19,982 bases of DNA from Frankiales bacterium (GCA_025464695.1 JAODNQ010000103.1:1-19982); one strand, 5' to 3'. Shown: positions 7,451 to 13,958, counted from the first letter of the stretch. Notes: generated from the letters alone by a model not told the origin. Numbers and translations are program-made.

Positions 7451-8034
7451 GCCGACACCAGCGGCAGGAGGACGTCGCTCGCCACGACGGCGTCGCGCTG
7501 CAGGTAGGCCATCGCGCGCAGCGCCGCGGCGTGCGCGTCCGCCGACGAGCCGATCACGCAGTCGGACAGCACCCGCAGGTGCAGGTCCCTCTGGTGCGCG
7601 TCCGCGAACGTGTAGTGCACGCAGACGTCGGTCAGTGCCCCGACGAGCACCAGCGTCGTGACGCCCATCCCCCGCAGCAGGATCTCGAGGTCCGTGCCGA
7701 CGAAGACCGAGTAGCGGCGCTTGCGCACCAGGTGCTCGCCGTCCCGCGGCCGCAGCTCCGCGACCAGCTCGGTGCCCGGCTCGCCGTCGACGCAGTGCAC
7801 GCCCTCGGCGCCGTCCAGCTCGCGGCCGATGTCGAGCAGGTCGGGCCGGTGCACCTCCTGGCTGAACAGCACCGGCAGGCCGGCCGCGCGGAACGCCTCG
7901 ACCACCCGCGCCGTCCGCGCGACGACGTCCTCGAACCCCGTCATCAGGCCGATGCCCGCGTCCTCCGCGGACATCCGGCCGCACTCCTGCAGGTCGATGA
8001 CCAGCAGCGCCGTGCCCGGCTGCAGTGCGCTCAC
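7447..8034 (-). CDS. Isochorismatase-like cysteine hydrolase
   Basis: 195-residue cytoplasmic hydrolase of the isochorismatase/nicotinamidase superfamily. The catalytic triad is visible: Asp14 in LLVIDLQ, Lys105 in LVRKRRYSVF and nucleophile Cys138 in VGALTDVCVHYT, which carries the usual cis-peptide turn just before. Family members hydrolyse amides (nicotinamide, N-carbamoylsarcosine, biuret, ureidoacrylate, maleamate) or the isochorismate vinyl ether; the sequence does not decide which. It is the first gene of the importer operon. The GTG start has an AGGAG at 8041-8045, 6 nt away, the best ribosome site of the operon. The stop overlaps the ATPase start, so hydrolase and transporter are translationally coupled, suggesting it acts on the imported compound. 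Confidence 0.87.
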   Translation of the reverse strand: MSALQPGTALLVIDLQECGRMSAEDAGIGLMTGFEDVVARTARVVEAFRAAGLPVLFSQEVHRPDLLDIGRELDGAEGVHCVDGEPGTELVAELRPRDGEHLVRKRRYSVFVGTDLEILLRGMGVTTLVLVGALTDVCVHYTFADAHQRDLHLRVLSDCVIGSSADAHAAALRAMAYLQRDAVVASDVLLPLVSA

Positions 8035-8076
8035 GAGCGTCTCCTGTCCGCCCGGCCACTGACCGGCGGCGGACAG

Positions 8077-8098
8077 CCGGGGACCAGTGGTCTCCCGG
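8077..8098. promoter_or_regulatory. Imperfect palindrome upstream of the importer operon (candidate operator)
   Basis: A perfect 11-bp palindrome GACCAgTGGTC (8082-8092) is flanked by CCGGG on the left and, after one extra T, CCCGG on the right. Two 5-bp arm pairs are therefore separated by a single bulged base. It lies 43-64 nt before the GTG of the first operon gene. A repeat of the half-site, GGACCAG, occurs at 8153-8159. Odd-centred ACCA/TGGT symmetry is compatible with a dimeric GntR- or TetR-type repressor. That assignment is inference; no regulator gene is in the window. Confidence 0.4.
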
Positions 8099-8219
8099 GC
8101 TTTTGTCCCTCCGTGTAACGGCGCCGCGAGGGCGGCACCGCCCGCACCTCTCGGACCAGACCGCCCTCCCTCGACCTCGAGGAGGGGCGCGGAACCCTAG
8201 GTGCTGTGTGTGTTCGGTT

Positions 8220-8237
8220 GTAGGAGCGACCGTAGGA
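8220..8237. repeat. Direct repeat GTAGGA, 12-bp period
   Basis: GTAGGA occurs at 8220-8225 and again at 8232-8237 (TCCTAC twice on the minus strand), about 190-200 nt before the importer operon start. It sits in the least GC-rich patch of the spacer. A TAGGGT hexamer on the minus strand (8194-8199) could be a -10 element, but no good -35 is seen 16-18 nt further upstream. The repeat may be an activator or repressor site; nothing more can be claimed. Confidence 0.25.
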
Positions 8238-8238
8238 A

Positions 8239-8278
8239 GGGCCCGTGTCGGCCCCGTTACGCCCGCGCACCACGCGCG
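8239..8278 (-). terminator. Possible tsaD terminator: two short GC hairpins
   Basis: About 20-58 nt beyond the tsaD stop, the minus-strand RNA could form CGCGC/GCGCG (8264-8268 with 8274-8278, 5-nt loop). It could then form GGGCC/GGCCC (8239-8243 with 8250-8254, 6-nt loop) followed by UUCC. No U tract is present, so intrinsic termination would be weak, as is usual in actinobacteria. Confidence 0.25.
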
Positions 8279-8296
8279 TGACAGCTGGCTGGGAGG

Positions 8297-9331
8297 TCAG
8301 CCGCGGACCAGCACCTGCTCGACGTCCATGCCGCTGTCGGCCGGCAGGTCCCAGGGGCTCGGCGCCACCCCGGCCTCGACCAGCCGGGCACCGAGCGCCG
8401 CGACCATCGCGCCGTTGTCCGTGCACAGCCCCGGCCGCGGCACCCTGAGCACGATGCCCGCGGCGTCGCACCGCTCCTGCGCGAGGGCCCGCAGGCGGCT
8501 GTTGGCGGCGACGCCGCCACCGATGAGCAGGTGCCCGACGCCGTGCTCCCTGCAGGCCCGCACCGCCTTGCTCGTCAGCACGTCGACGACGGCCTCCTGG
8601 AAGGACGCGCACACGTCGGCCACCGGCACGGGGCCTGCTCCTGAGGCGCTGTGCGCCTCGATCCAGCGGGCGACCGCGGTCTTGAGGCCGCTGAAGCTGA
8701 CGTCGTAGGAGCCGGGCATCGCACGCGGGAACGCCATAGCGCGGGGGTCGCCGTCCCGTGCCTCCCGGTCGACGGCGGGCCCGCCGGGGAAGCCCAGCCC
8801 GAGCAGCCGGGCCACCTTGTCGAAGGCCTCGCCGGCGGCGTCGTCGACGGTCTGACCGAGTGGGGTCATCGTGCGGGTGACGTCCTCGACGAGCAGCAGG
8901 CTGGAGTGCCCCCCGCTGACGAGCATCGCGATGCTCGGCTCCGGCAGCGGCCCGTGCTCCAGGACGTCGACCGCGACGTGGGCCGCCAGGTGGTTCACGC
9001 CGTACAGCGGACGGTCGAGCGCCACGGCGTACGCCTTGGCCGCGGCGACCCCGACGAGCAGCGCACCCGCGAGACCGGGACCCGCCGTTACGGCGATCGC
9101 GTCGACGTCGGACAGCGCGACCCCGGCGTCGGACAGCGCCCGCCGCACGGTCGGGACCATGGCCTCGAGGTGCGCCCGCGAGGCCACCTCCGGGACGACG
9201 CCGCCGAACCGCGCGTGCTCGTCGACGCTGCTCGCCACGGCGTCGGCCAGCAGGGTCCTGCCACGCACGATGCCGATGCCGGTCTCGTCGCAGGACGTCT
9301 CGATGCCCAGGACGAGCGGCTCGTCAGTCAT
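8297..9331 (-). CDS. tsaD: tRNA N6-adenosine threonylcarbamoyltransferase TsaD
   Basis: Transfers the threonylcarbamoyl group to A37 of ANN-decoding tRNAs, working with TsaB and TsaE, both encoded in this window. The 344-residue product begins [17 protein letters not shown], the family N-terminus. The metal-binding histidines are at about 114 and 118 in [12 protein letters not shown]. Other signatures are [67 protein letters not shown] and the C-terminal [12 protein letters not shown] with its metal Asp. The ATG at 9331 is preferred because it begins the conserved core with the usual two-to-five residue lead. An in-frame ATG at 9352 would add seven atypical residues and run into the upstream gene. 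The gene overlaps the upstream 61-codon gene by 8 nt. Confidence 0.96.
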   Translation of the reverse strand: MTDEPLVLGIETSCDETGIGIVRGRTLLADAVASSVDEHARFGGVVPEVASRAHLEAMVPTVRRALSDAGVALSDVDAIAVTAGPGLAGALLVGVAAAKAYAVALDRPLYGVNHLAAHVAVDVLEHGPLPEPSIAMLVSGGHSSLLLVEDVTRTMTPLGQTVDDAAGEAFDKVARLLGLGFPGGPAVDREARDGDPRAMAFPRAMPGSYDVSFSGLKTAVARWIEAHSASGAGPVPVADVCASFQEAVVDVLTSKAVRACREHGVGHLLIGGGVAANSRLRALAQERCDAAGIVLRVPRPGLCTDNGAMVAALGARLVEAGVAPSPWDLPADSGMDVEQVLVRG

Positions 9332-9509
9332 CGGCGAGCAGCCCCTCGGCACGCTGGCGGGCCCGGCTCGGGTCGAGGTCCTCCTCGAGCGCGACCTCCT
9401 CGGCCGCGGCCAGCAGCTCCTCGCGCCCGCCGCCCTTCGCCAGCACCTGCTGCAGGACGGCGTCGAGCTCGCCCCACTGCGGGCGCACCGGGCCCGGCAT
9501 GTGCCTCAC
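9324..9509 (-). CDS. Small acidic protein between rimI and tsaD, function unknown
   Basis: A 61-residue frame fills the space between rimI and tsaD exactly. Its GTG at 9509 overlaps the rimI stop (GTGA) and its stop overlaps tsaD by 8 nt. An internal ATG at 9500 would give 58 residues. The product is Glu/Leu/Ala-rich and probably two helices (about 13-27 and 29-45), with a Gly-rich turn KGGGRE between them. It has no signal peptide or membrane segment. I recognise no family. The coupled position suggests real translation and a link with t6A or RimI function, but the small size means coding is inferred from context rather than from homology. Confidence 0.55.
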   Translation of the reverse strand: MRHMPGPVRPQWGELDAVLQQVLAKGGGREELLAAAEEVALEEDLDPSRARQRAEGLLADD

Positions 9510-9958
9510 GCTCTGCGGGTCATCGTCCACGCGTCGATCCCCCCCTTGTAGTAGCCCCGTCGCACGCCGGTCCGCGTGAACCTGTGCGACAGGTACAGGT
9601 GCTGCGCCGGGGCGTTGTCGGCGCGGACCTCGAGCGACGTCGTCCGGTGGCCGCGCGCGTCCGCCTCGTCGAGCAGGGCCTCGAGCAGCCGCGCGCCGAG
9701 GCCCTGCCCCTGCGCCGCCGGGGCCACGGCCATCGTCTGCACGAACGCCTCGTCCGGGTAGTCGCACAGGCCCGCGTACCCCACGACGGCCTCCCGCCCC
9801 GCCCCCTGAGAGGACAGCGCCACCAGGTAGTGGCGGGTGTCGACCTGACCGAGCTCGGACCAGAACAACCGGTCGCTCCAGGGCTCGTCGGGGAACAGCT
9901 CGCGCTCCAGCGGGACGACGTCGGCGACGTGCCACCAGCGGAACCGCGCGAGGCTCAC
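9506..9958 (-). CDS. rimI: Ribosomal protein S18-alanine N-acetyltransferase RimI
   Basis: GNAT-family acetyltransferase, 150 residues; RimI acetylates the N-terminus of ribosomal protein S18 using acetyl-CoA. Conserved RimI features: RWWHVADVVPLERELFPDEPWS at the N-terminus, VGYAGLCDY, and the acetyl-CoA motif A at about 77-91 (MAVAPAAQGQGLGARLL). Next come LEVRADNAPAQHLY (with the Asn of motif B) and the C-terminal signature GVRRGYYKGGIDAWTM. The usual GF after the LY motif is RF here (SHRFTRTG), a minor variant. GTG at 9958 overlaps the previous stop (GTGA) and is preferred; a GTG one codon earlier is equally open. Placement between tsaB and tsaD is the typical actinobacterial arrangement. 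Confidence 0.93.
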   Translation of the reverse strand: MSLARFRWWHVADVVPLERELFPDEPWSDRLFWSELGQVDTRHYLVALSSQGAGREAVVGYAGLCDYPDEAFVQTMAVAPAAQGQGLGARLLEALLDEADARGHRTTSLEVRADNAPAQHLYLSHRFTRTGVRRGYYKGGIDAWTMTRRA

Positions 9959-10512
9959 CACGGGGCGGTCTCGGTGACCGTGCGGCCGTGGCGCAGCGAC
10001 ACCCGGTGCAGCTCCTGACCCGACCTCAGGTGCACCTCGTCGTCGAGGGTCCCCAGCAGGACGGCGTCGGGGCCGAGCGCGTCGCTCTCCCAGGCCAGGC
10101 CCTCGGCGTCGTAGCCGGCCAGGACGTCGGCGTCGAGGAGCAGGGCCAGGCCGCGGTCGGGGTGGGGGTCGAAGCCGCGGACGCCCGGGCGGGGCAGCCG
10201 CGACCAGACGTCGGGGTCGCGGGTGTCGACGAGGTACGGCTCGTCGCCGACCGCCACGAACAGGGTGTGCGGCTCGGGCCAGGACGCCACCACCGACAGC
10301 TGCCCCTCCACGAGCCGGCTGGCGAACACGCCGGTCCAGACCCGTCCTGTACCGGAGGTGATGCGCAGCCAGGCGCCGTCGCGGCCGCCGTCGCGCCGGG
10401 CGCCCGGGTAGTAGACGCGCTCCGGCACCTTGCTCATCCCGCGCAGCGTGCGCTCGTGCGCGACGTCGAACGCGTGCGGGAAGGCGTCGAGCCAGAGCGG
10501 GGTGTCGGTCAC
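9955..10512 (-). CDS. Conserved-looking protein of unknown function in the t6A cluster
   Basis: 185-residue soluble protein with no signal peptide, membrane span or recognisable catalytic motif. After an N-terminal part with aromatic and basic residues (WLDAFPHAFDVAHER, PERVYYPGARR) the rest looks beta-rich. It alternates hydrophobic strands with Asp/Gly turns (LFVAVGDEPYLVDTRDP, GLALLLDADVLAGYDAEGLAWES, VLLGTLDDEVHL), reminiscent of a few beta-propeller blades; this is only an impression. The GTG start at 10512 has GGGGA 6 nt before it and lies 13 nt after the tsaB stop. The stop overlaps the rimI start. The coupling to rimI makes it a real gene, but it is not part of the core tsaB-rimI-tsaD set. 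Confidence 0.7.
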   Translation of the reverse strand: MTDTPLWLDAFPHAFDVAHERTLRGMSKVPERVYYPGARRDGGRDGAWLRITSGTGRVWTGVFASRLVEGQLSVVASWPEPHTLFVAVGDEPYLVDTRDPDVWSRLPRPGVRGFDPHPDRGLALLLDADVLAGYDAEGLAWESDALGPDAVLLGTLDDEVHLRSGQELHRVSLRHGRTVTETAPW

Positions 10513-10525
10513 GGGCGGTCCCCGG

Positions 10526-11227
10526 TCACGGCGTCACGCGCTTGGTGCTCGCGCTGGCGACGGCGTCGGGCCGGCGCAGGTACAGCGGGGTCAGCGCCTC
10601 GGTGGGCGCGCGGTCGACCACGCGGCGGGCCGCGAGCAGCACCAGGCCGTCGGCGCTCGGGTAGGACGGACCGGTGGCTCCCGGGAAGTGCTCCGGGTAC
10701 CGCAGGGCGCCGTCGCCGACCACCCGCCCCTCCCACTGCGTCGCCCGCAGGGCCTCGGCGAGGTCCGCGGGGCGCATCACCGACGGCCCGGCGACGCGCT
10801 CGTCGCCCTCGTCGTACTCGGCCCAGTAGACCTCCTTGCGCCGCGCGTCGGTGACGACCAGGCGCCGCCCCGGCTCGTCGCTCCACGCGTCGACGGCGTC
10901 CAGCGAGCACGCGCCGTACGCCGGGATCTCGAGGGCGTCGGCCATGACCAGGCCCGTCGTGATGCCGACCCGCAGGCCGGTGAAGGGGCCCGGCCCGACG
11001 CCGACCGCGACGGCGGTGAGGTCCTGCGGCGTCGCGCCCAGCTCGGCCAGCACCTGCCGGACGCCGGTGGCGAGGAGCTCGCCGTGGCGCTTGCCGTCGA
11101 CGACGGACCAGTCGGCCTGCCGGCCCCAGCGGGTCCCGCCGGCGTCCCCCGCGGTGTCGTCGGCGTGCAGCTCGACCAGCGCGACGGATACGGCCGGGGA
11201 GCCGGTGTCGAGGGCGAGGACGAGCAC
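10526..11227 (-). CDS. tsaB: tRNA threonylcarbamoyladenosine biosynthesis protein TsaB
   Basis: Scaffold subunit that binds TsaD and TsaE in the t6A complex; 233 residues. Family signatures are LVLALDTGSPAVSVAL at the N-terminus, GKRHGELL, and the hallmark VAVGVGPGPFTGLRVGITTG at about 74-92. DARRKEVYWAEY follows at about 127-138 and the PLYLRRPDA end matches the family. The start is GTG at 11227, with no ribosome site before it. Instead TAGGCT stands 6 nt upstream, which suggests a leaderless transcript starting at or next to the GTG. It is the first gene of a five-gene minus-strand unit (tsaB, unknown, rimI, small unknown, tsaD). Its usual upstream neighbour, tsaE, is 4.4 kb away. Confidence 0.94.
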   Translation of the reverse strand: MLVLALDTGSPAVSVALVELHADDTAGDAGGTRWGRQADWSVVDGKRHGELLATGVRQVLAELGATPQDLTAVAVGVGPGPFTGLRVGITTGLVMADALEIPAYGACSLDAVDAWSDEPGRRLVVTDARRKEVYWAEYDEGDERVAGPSVMRPADLAEALRATQWEGRVVGDGALRYPEHFPGATGPSYPSADGLVLLAARRVVDRAPTEALTPLYLRRPDAVASASTKRVTP

Positions 11228-11233
11228 GGGGCA

Positions 11234-11239
11234 AGCCTA
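11234..11239 (-). promoter_or_regulatory. Candidate -10 element of a leaderless tsaB promoter
   Basis: TAGGCT on the minus strand fits the actinobacterial TANNNT -10 pattern. Its last base is 6 nt from the tsaB GTG, so transcription would begin at the start codon. No convincing -35 hexamer is seen 17-19 nt upstream, which is common for this group. The absence of a Shine-Dalgarno sequence supports the reading. Confidence 0.5.
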
Positions 11240-11324
11240 GGTCGGGCAGCGCACGAGGTCGGTCCCTCCGCTCAAGCCCCCGACCCGGCCCGTCGACCCT
11301 CTCCGGGACGACTGCCGCGCGACG

Positions 11325-11330
11325 AGGAGG
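11325..11330 (+). promoter_or_regulatory. Strong ribosome binding site of the HD-GYP cassette
   Basis: AGGAGG, 4 nt before the GTG at 11335, is among the strongest ribosome sites in the window. It fixes the start of the first cassette gene, whose two followers depend on GTGA coupling. Confidence 0.7.
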
Positions 11331-11334
11331 ACCG

Positions 11335-11877
11335 GTGGAGCCGCACGACCTGCAGCGGACGCTGCGCCGGCTCGAGCCCGGCGGCTGGACCGCCACCGCG
11401 CGCCGGTTCGCGACCACCCTGCGGACCGCCGGGCACGAGCCCGGCCGGCTGCTCGTCCTCGGCACCCCCGACGCCGAGCCCTGGCACCTCACCGCCCACC
11501 TGGACCAGGCGGCCCGCTTCCGCGACCTGTCCGCCCTGCAGCCGGTGCTGGTCCGCTGGTCGGTCCCCGAGGGGGCGCCGCCCCACCTGTCCGTCGGCGT
11601 CGACGTCGTGGCCCGGGCCGGACGCGGCAGCACGGTCCTCGTCGCGGCCGCGTCCGCGGAGGACGAGGACCTGCTCGAGCGCCTCGACGACGCCCGCCGC
11701 GGCGGCGCCGTGCTGCTCGCGGTGCACGGCGGGGGCGGTCCGCTGGACGACCTCGCCCACGACGCACTCGCCCTGCCGCCGGTGCCCGACGGCTTCGGCA
11801 CGGCCACCCACGCGCTGTCCTCCCCCGCCCTGTACGCCGCCCCCCGACGACGCCTCCTCGGCCGGCGGCGGGCGTGA
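11335..11877 (+). CDS. Unknown soluble protein, first gene of the HD-GYP cassette
   Basis: 180 residues, no signal peptide or membrane helix, no motif I recognise. The N-terminal 35 residues are basic and helical (LQRTLRRLEPGGWTATARRF). The middle alternates short hydrophobic strands and acidic turns (RLLVLGTPDAEPWHL, PVLVRWSV, STVLVAAASAEDEDLLERL, AVLLAVHGGGG), consistent with a small alpha/beta fold. The C-terminus is strongly basic (APRRRLLGRRRA), which might touch membrane or nucleic acid. The GTG start has an excellent AGGAGG. The stop overlaps the GTG of the HD-GYP gene (GTGA), so it is probably made in step with that protein and may regulate it; this is inference. Confidence 0.66.
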   Translation: MEPHDLQRTLRRLEPGGWTATARRFATTLRTAGHEPGRLLVLGTPDAEPWHLTAHLDQAARFRDLSALQPVLVRWSVPEGAPPHLSVGVDVVARAGRGSTVLVAAASAEDEDLLERLDDARRGGAVLLAVHGGGGPLDDLAHDALALPPVPDGFGTATHALSSPALYAAPRRRLLGRRRA

Positions 11878-13562
11878 CCGCTCCGACCGGCACGCGCTGG
11901 CAGGCCCGGCCCGTCCTCGCCGCCGCGCTGCGCCTGGGCCTGCTGGCCGTCCCCTTCGCGGCCTCGTGGGGCGCGATCAGCCTGGTGCGCGGAGTGCTGA
12001 CCCCGGGCAGCTCCGGCACGTGGTGGGGGCTGCTGGCCCTGCTCGGCGTCGGGCTGGTCGTCGCGCTCGGCGTCGAGCGCGGCGCCCGCCGCCTGCTGCC
12101 GGTCGCCCTGCTGCTGCGACTGTCGACGGTCTTCCCGGACCAGGCCCCGTCGCGCCTGGTGCTCGCCCGGGCCGCCGTCGCCCGCTCGCCGCGGCCGGCT
12201 CCCGTGGGCGAGGCCGCCACCAGCACCGACCTCGTGCTCGCCCTCGTGCAGGCGCTCGGCACGCACGACCGCCGCACCCGGGGGCACTGCGAGCGGGTGC
12301 GCGTGCTGACCGACGTGCTCGCCACCGAGGTCGGCCTGGACACCGGGGCCCGGGAGAGGCTCCGGTGGGCCGCGCTCCTGCACGACCTCGGCAAGGTGGA
12401 GGTCCCGACCAGGATCCTCAACAAGCCCGGCCGGCTCGACGAGGCGGAGACCGCCCGCGTCCGGCTGCACCCCGCCGCGGGTGCGGCACTGGCCCGCCCG
12501 CTGCTCGGCTGGCTCGGCGCCGAGGGCGAGGGGATCGTCGACCACCACGAGAAGTACGACGGCAGCGGCTACCCGGCCGGCAAGGCCCGCGACGAGATCT
12601 CGCCGGCAGGGCGGTTGATCGGGCTGGTCGACGCGTTCGAGACCATGACCGCGGCCCGCCCGTACAAGAAGGCGATGGCGACGCGTGCCGCCCGGGAGGA
12701 GCTCGCCCGCTGCGCCGGCACGCACTTCGACCCGGTGTACGTGAAGGCGTTCCTGGCCGTGTCGCTGCCGCGGGTGCTCTGGGCCATGGGCCCGCTCTCG
12801 TTCGTCCTGCAGCTGCCCTTCCTGCGCTCGCTCGCCGAGGCGGGGGCACGCACCGCCGCCCTCGCCCCCGGCGCGGCGAGCTCGCTCGGCACGGGGGCGC
12901 TGGGTGCTGCAGGGGCGGGCCTGCTCGTCGCGGGCGGGCTGGGCGGGGGCGGCACCGCTGTGCACAGCGTCCCGGCTCCGGCCGCCCTCGCCCAGCCGGT
13001 CGACGACCGGGTCCCGGCGGGGATCGTGGCACCGGCCGTACGTGGCTCGGGCTCTCCCAGCCCGACGCCGTCGTCCCCCGCTCCGTCGCCCGCGTCGCCG
13101 TCCGCGTCGCCGGCGAGGCGCGGTGCTCCCGCCGTGTCGCCGTCCCCCGACCCGCCCGCCTCCCCCTCGGCACCGGCCGCGACGACCGCTCCCTTCCCCC
13201 GCCCCGCGGCGTCGTCGGCGCCCTCCTCCACCCCTGGCTCCCCCGCGGGCACCGGGGCTCCCGCAGCCCGGCCACTGCCGTCCCCCACGCCCTCGCCCTC
13301 GCACCCGGCGCTGCTGTCCGGGCCGCCCCCCTCGACGCCGGACCGCACCGCCACGTTCTCGCTCGCCGACGGCGGACCGTTCGACTGCCAGCTGCAGGGC
13401 GCCGCGGACGGCGGCAGCAGCGCCTGGCGGCCCTGCACCGGCACGTTCACCCTCGAGGTCCTGCGCGACGGCGACCAGGTGCTGCGGGTGCGCGACGCCG
13501 CCACCCACGCCCTGCTCGACACCTGGACGTGGACCGTCGTGCCGCCGCAGGACGGCCGGTGA
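11874..13562 (+). CDS. Membrane HD-GYP-domain phosphodiesterase with Pro/Ser stalk and Ig-like C-terminal domain
   Basis: 562 residues. Two N-terminal hydrophobic segments (about 13-38 and 51-68) are followed by an HD-GYP domain (about 115-290). It has all key residues: HD at 170-171 in LLHDLGK, then HHEKYDGSGYP at 224-234 and the later LIGLVDAFETMTAARPY. HD-GYP enzymes usually hydrolyse cyclic di-GMP or related cyclic dinucleotides. Hydrophobic stretches follow at about 298-318 and 336-360. Then comes a low-complexity Pro/Ser/Ala linker (about 390-490) and a C-terminal domain (about 490-556) with the pattern TATFSLADGGPFDCQL, WRPC, LRVRD and TWTWTVV. That pattern resembles the short Ig-like repeats of actinobacterial surface proteins; its two cysteines (505, 521) may pair. 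Such a stalk should be extracytoplasmic. GTGA overlaps couple both neighbours. Confidence 0.88.
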   Translation: MTAPTGTRWQARPVLAAALRLGLLAVPFAASWGAISLVRGVLTPGSSGTWWGLLALLGVGLVVALGVERGARRLLPVALLLRLSTVFPDQAPSRLVLARAAVARSPRPAPVGEAATSTDLVLALVQALGTHDRRTRGHCERVRVLTDVLATEVGLDTGARERLRWAALLHDLGKVEVPTRILNKPGRLDEAETARVRLHPAAGAALARPLLGWLGAEGEGIVDHHEKYDGSGYPAGKARDEISPAGRLIGLVDAFETMTAARPYKKAMATRAAREELARCAGTHFDPVYVKAFLAVSLPRVLWAMGPLSFVLQLPFLRSLAEAGARTAALAPGAASSLGTGALGAAGAGLLVAGGLGGGGTAVHSVPAPAALAQPVDDRVPAGIVAPAVRGSGSPSPTPSSPAPSPASPSASPARRGAPAVSPSPDPPASPSAPAATTAPFPRPAASSAPSSTPGSPAGTGAPAARPLPSPTPSPSHPALLSGPPPSTPDRTATFSLADGGPFDCQLQGAADGGSSAWRPCTGTFTLEVLRDGDQVLRVRDAATHALLDTWTWTVVPPQDGR

Positions 13563-13942
13563 GGGGCCTGCTGCCTGTCGTCGTCCTGGCCCTGCTCCTG
13601 GTGCCCGGCTGCGACGGGGCCTCCGACGACCGTCCTGCACCCGAGCGGGCGCAGGACGCCGCGACCTCCGCCTGCAGGGAGGTCGCCCCCCTGCTCGCCC
13701 GGCCGACCCTGCGCCGCAGCGACCTGTCCGCGCTCACGCGGGCCCGCACGGCAGCGGCGCAGGCGGAACGGCTCGACCCCCGCTGGACCGCGCTGCACGA
13801 CGCCACCACGGGCGCGCGCGAGGCGGCGCTCGCCGTGGAGGCGAGCAGCCGCACCGCGACGTCGAACACGGAGCAGAGCCGCACCAACGCGGCCTACCGC
13901 GCAGCCGTGACGGCGTTGCAGCGGGCCTGCGCGGAGCAGTGA
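13559..13942 (+). CDS. Small lipoprotein, last gene of the HD-GYP cassette
   Basis: 127 residues from a GTG that overlaps the HD-GYP stop (GTGA). The N-terminus is a compact lipoprotein signal (RGLLPVVVLALLLVPGC) with lipidated Cys19. The mature part is helical and rich in Ala, Arg and Thr, and contains Cys40 (SACREVAPLL) and Cys124 near the end (LQRACAEQ), which could pair. No family is recognised. Being secreted and coupled to a membrane phosphodiesterase with an external domain, it is a plausible partner or sensor for that domain; this rests only on gene order. The stop is 16 nt from the convergent acyl-CoA ligase stop. Confidence 0.68.
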   Translation: MRGLLPVVVLALLLVPGCDGASDDRPAPERAQDAATSACREVAPLLARPTLRRSDLSALTRARTAAAQAERLDPRWTALHDATTGAREAALAVEASSRTATSNTEQSRTNAAYRAAVTALQRACAEQ

Positions 13943-13958
13943 GCGGCAGGCTCCGGCC

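Noticed and set aside
8164..8186. Hairpin CCCTCC/GGAGGG in the spacer as a terminator
   Set aside because: A 6-bp stem with an 11-nt loop and no U tract, lying more than 100 nt past tsaD; within what GC-rich DNA gives by chance.
13021..13350. Tandem repeat DNA in the Pro/Ser-rich coding region
   Set aside because: The protein is low-complexity, but I see no regular repeat unit in the DNA; it is a disordered stalk rather than a true repeat array.
10509..13640. Long minus-strand open frame (1043 codons) across tsaB and the HD-GYP cassette
   Set aside because: It runs through the divergent promoter region and opposite genes with intact catalytic motifs; composition is Arg/Gly/Ala noise.
13943..13958. 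Terminator between the lipoprotein and ligase genes
   Set aside because: Only a 4-bp stem (AGGC/GCCT) can form and no U tract follows in either direction.
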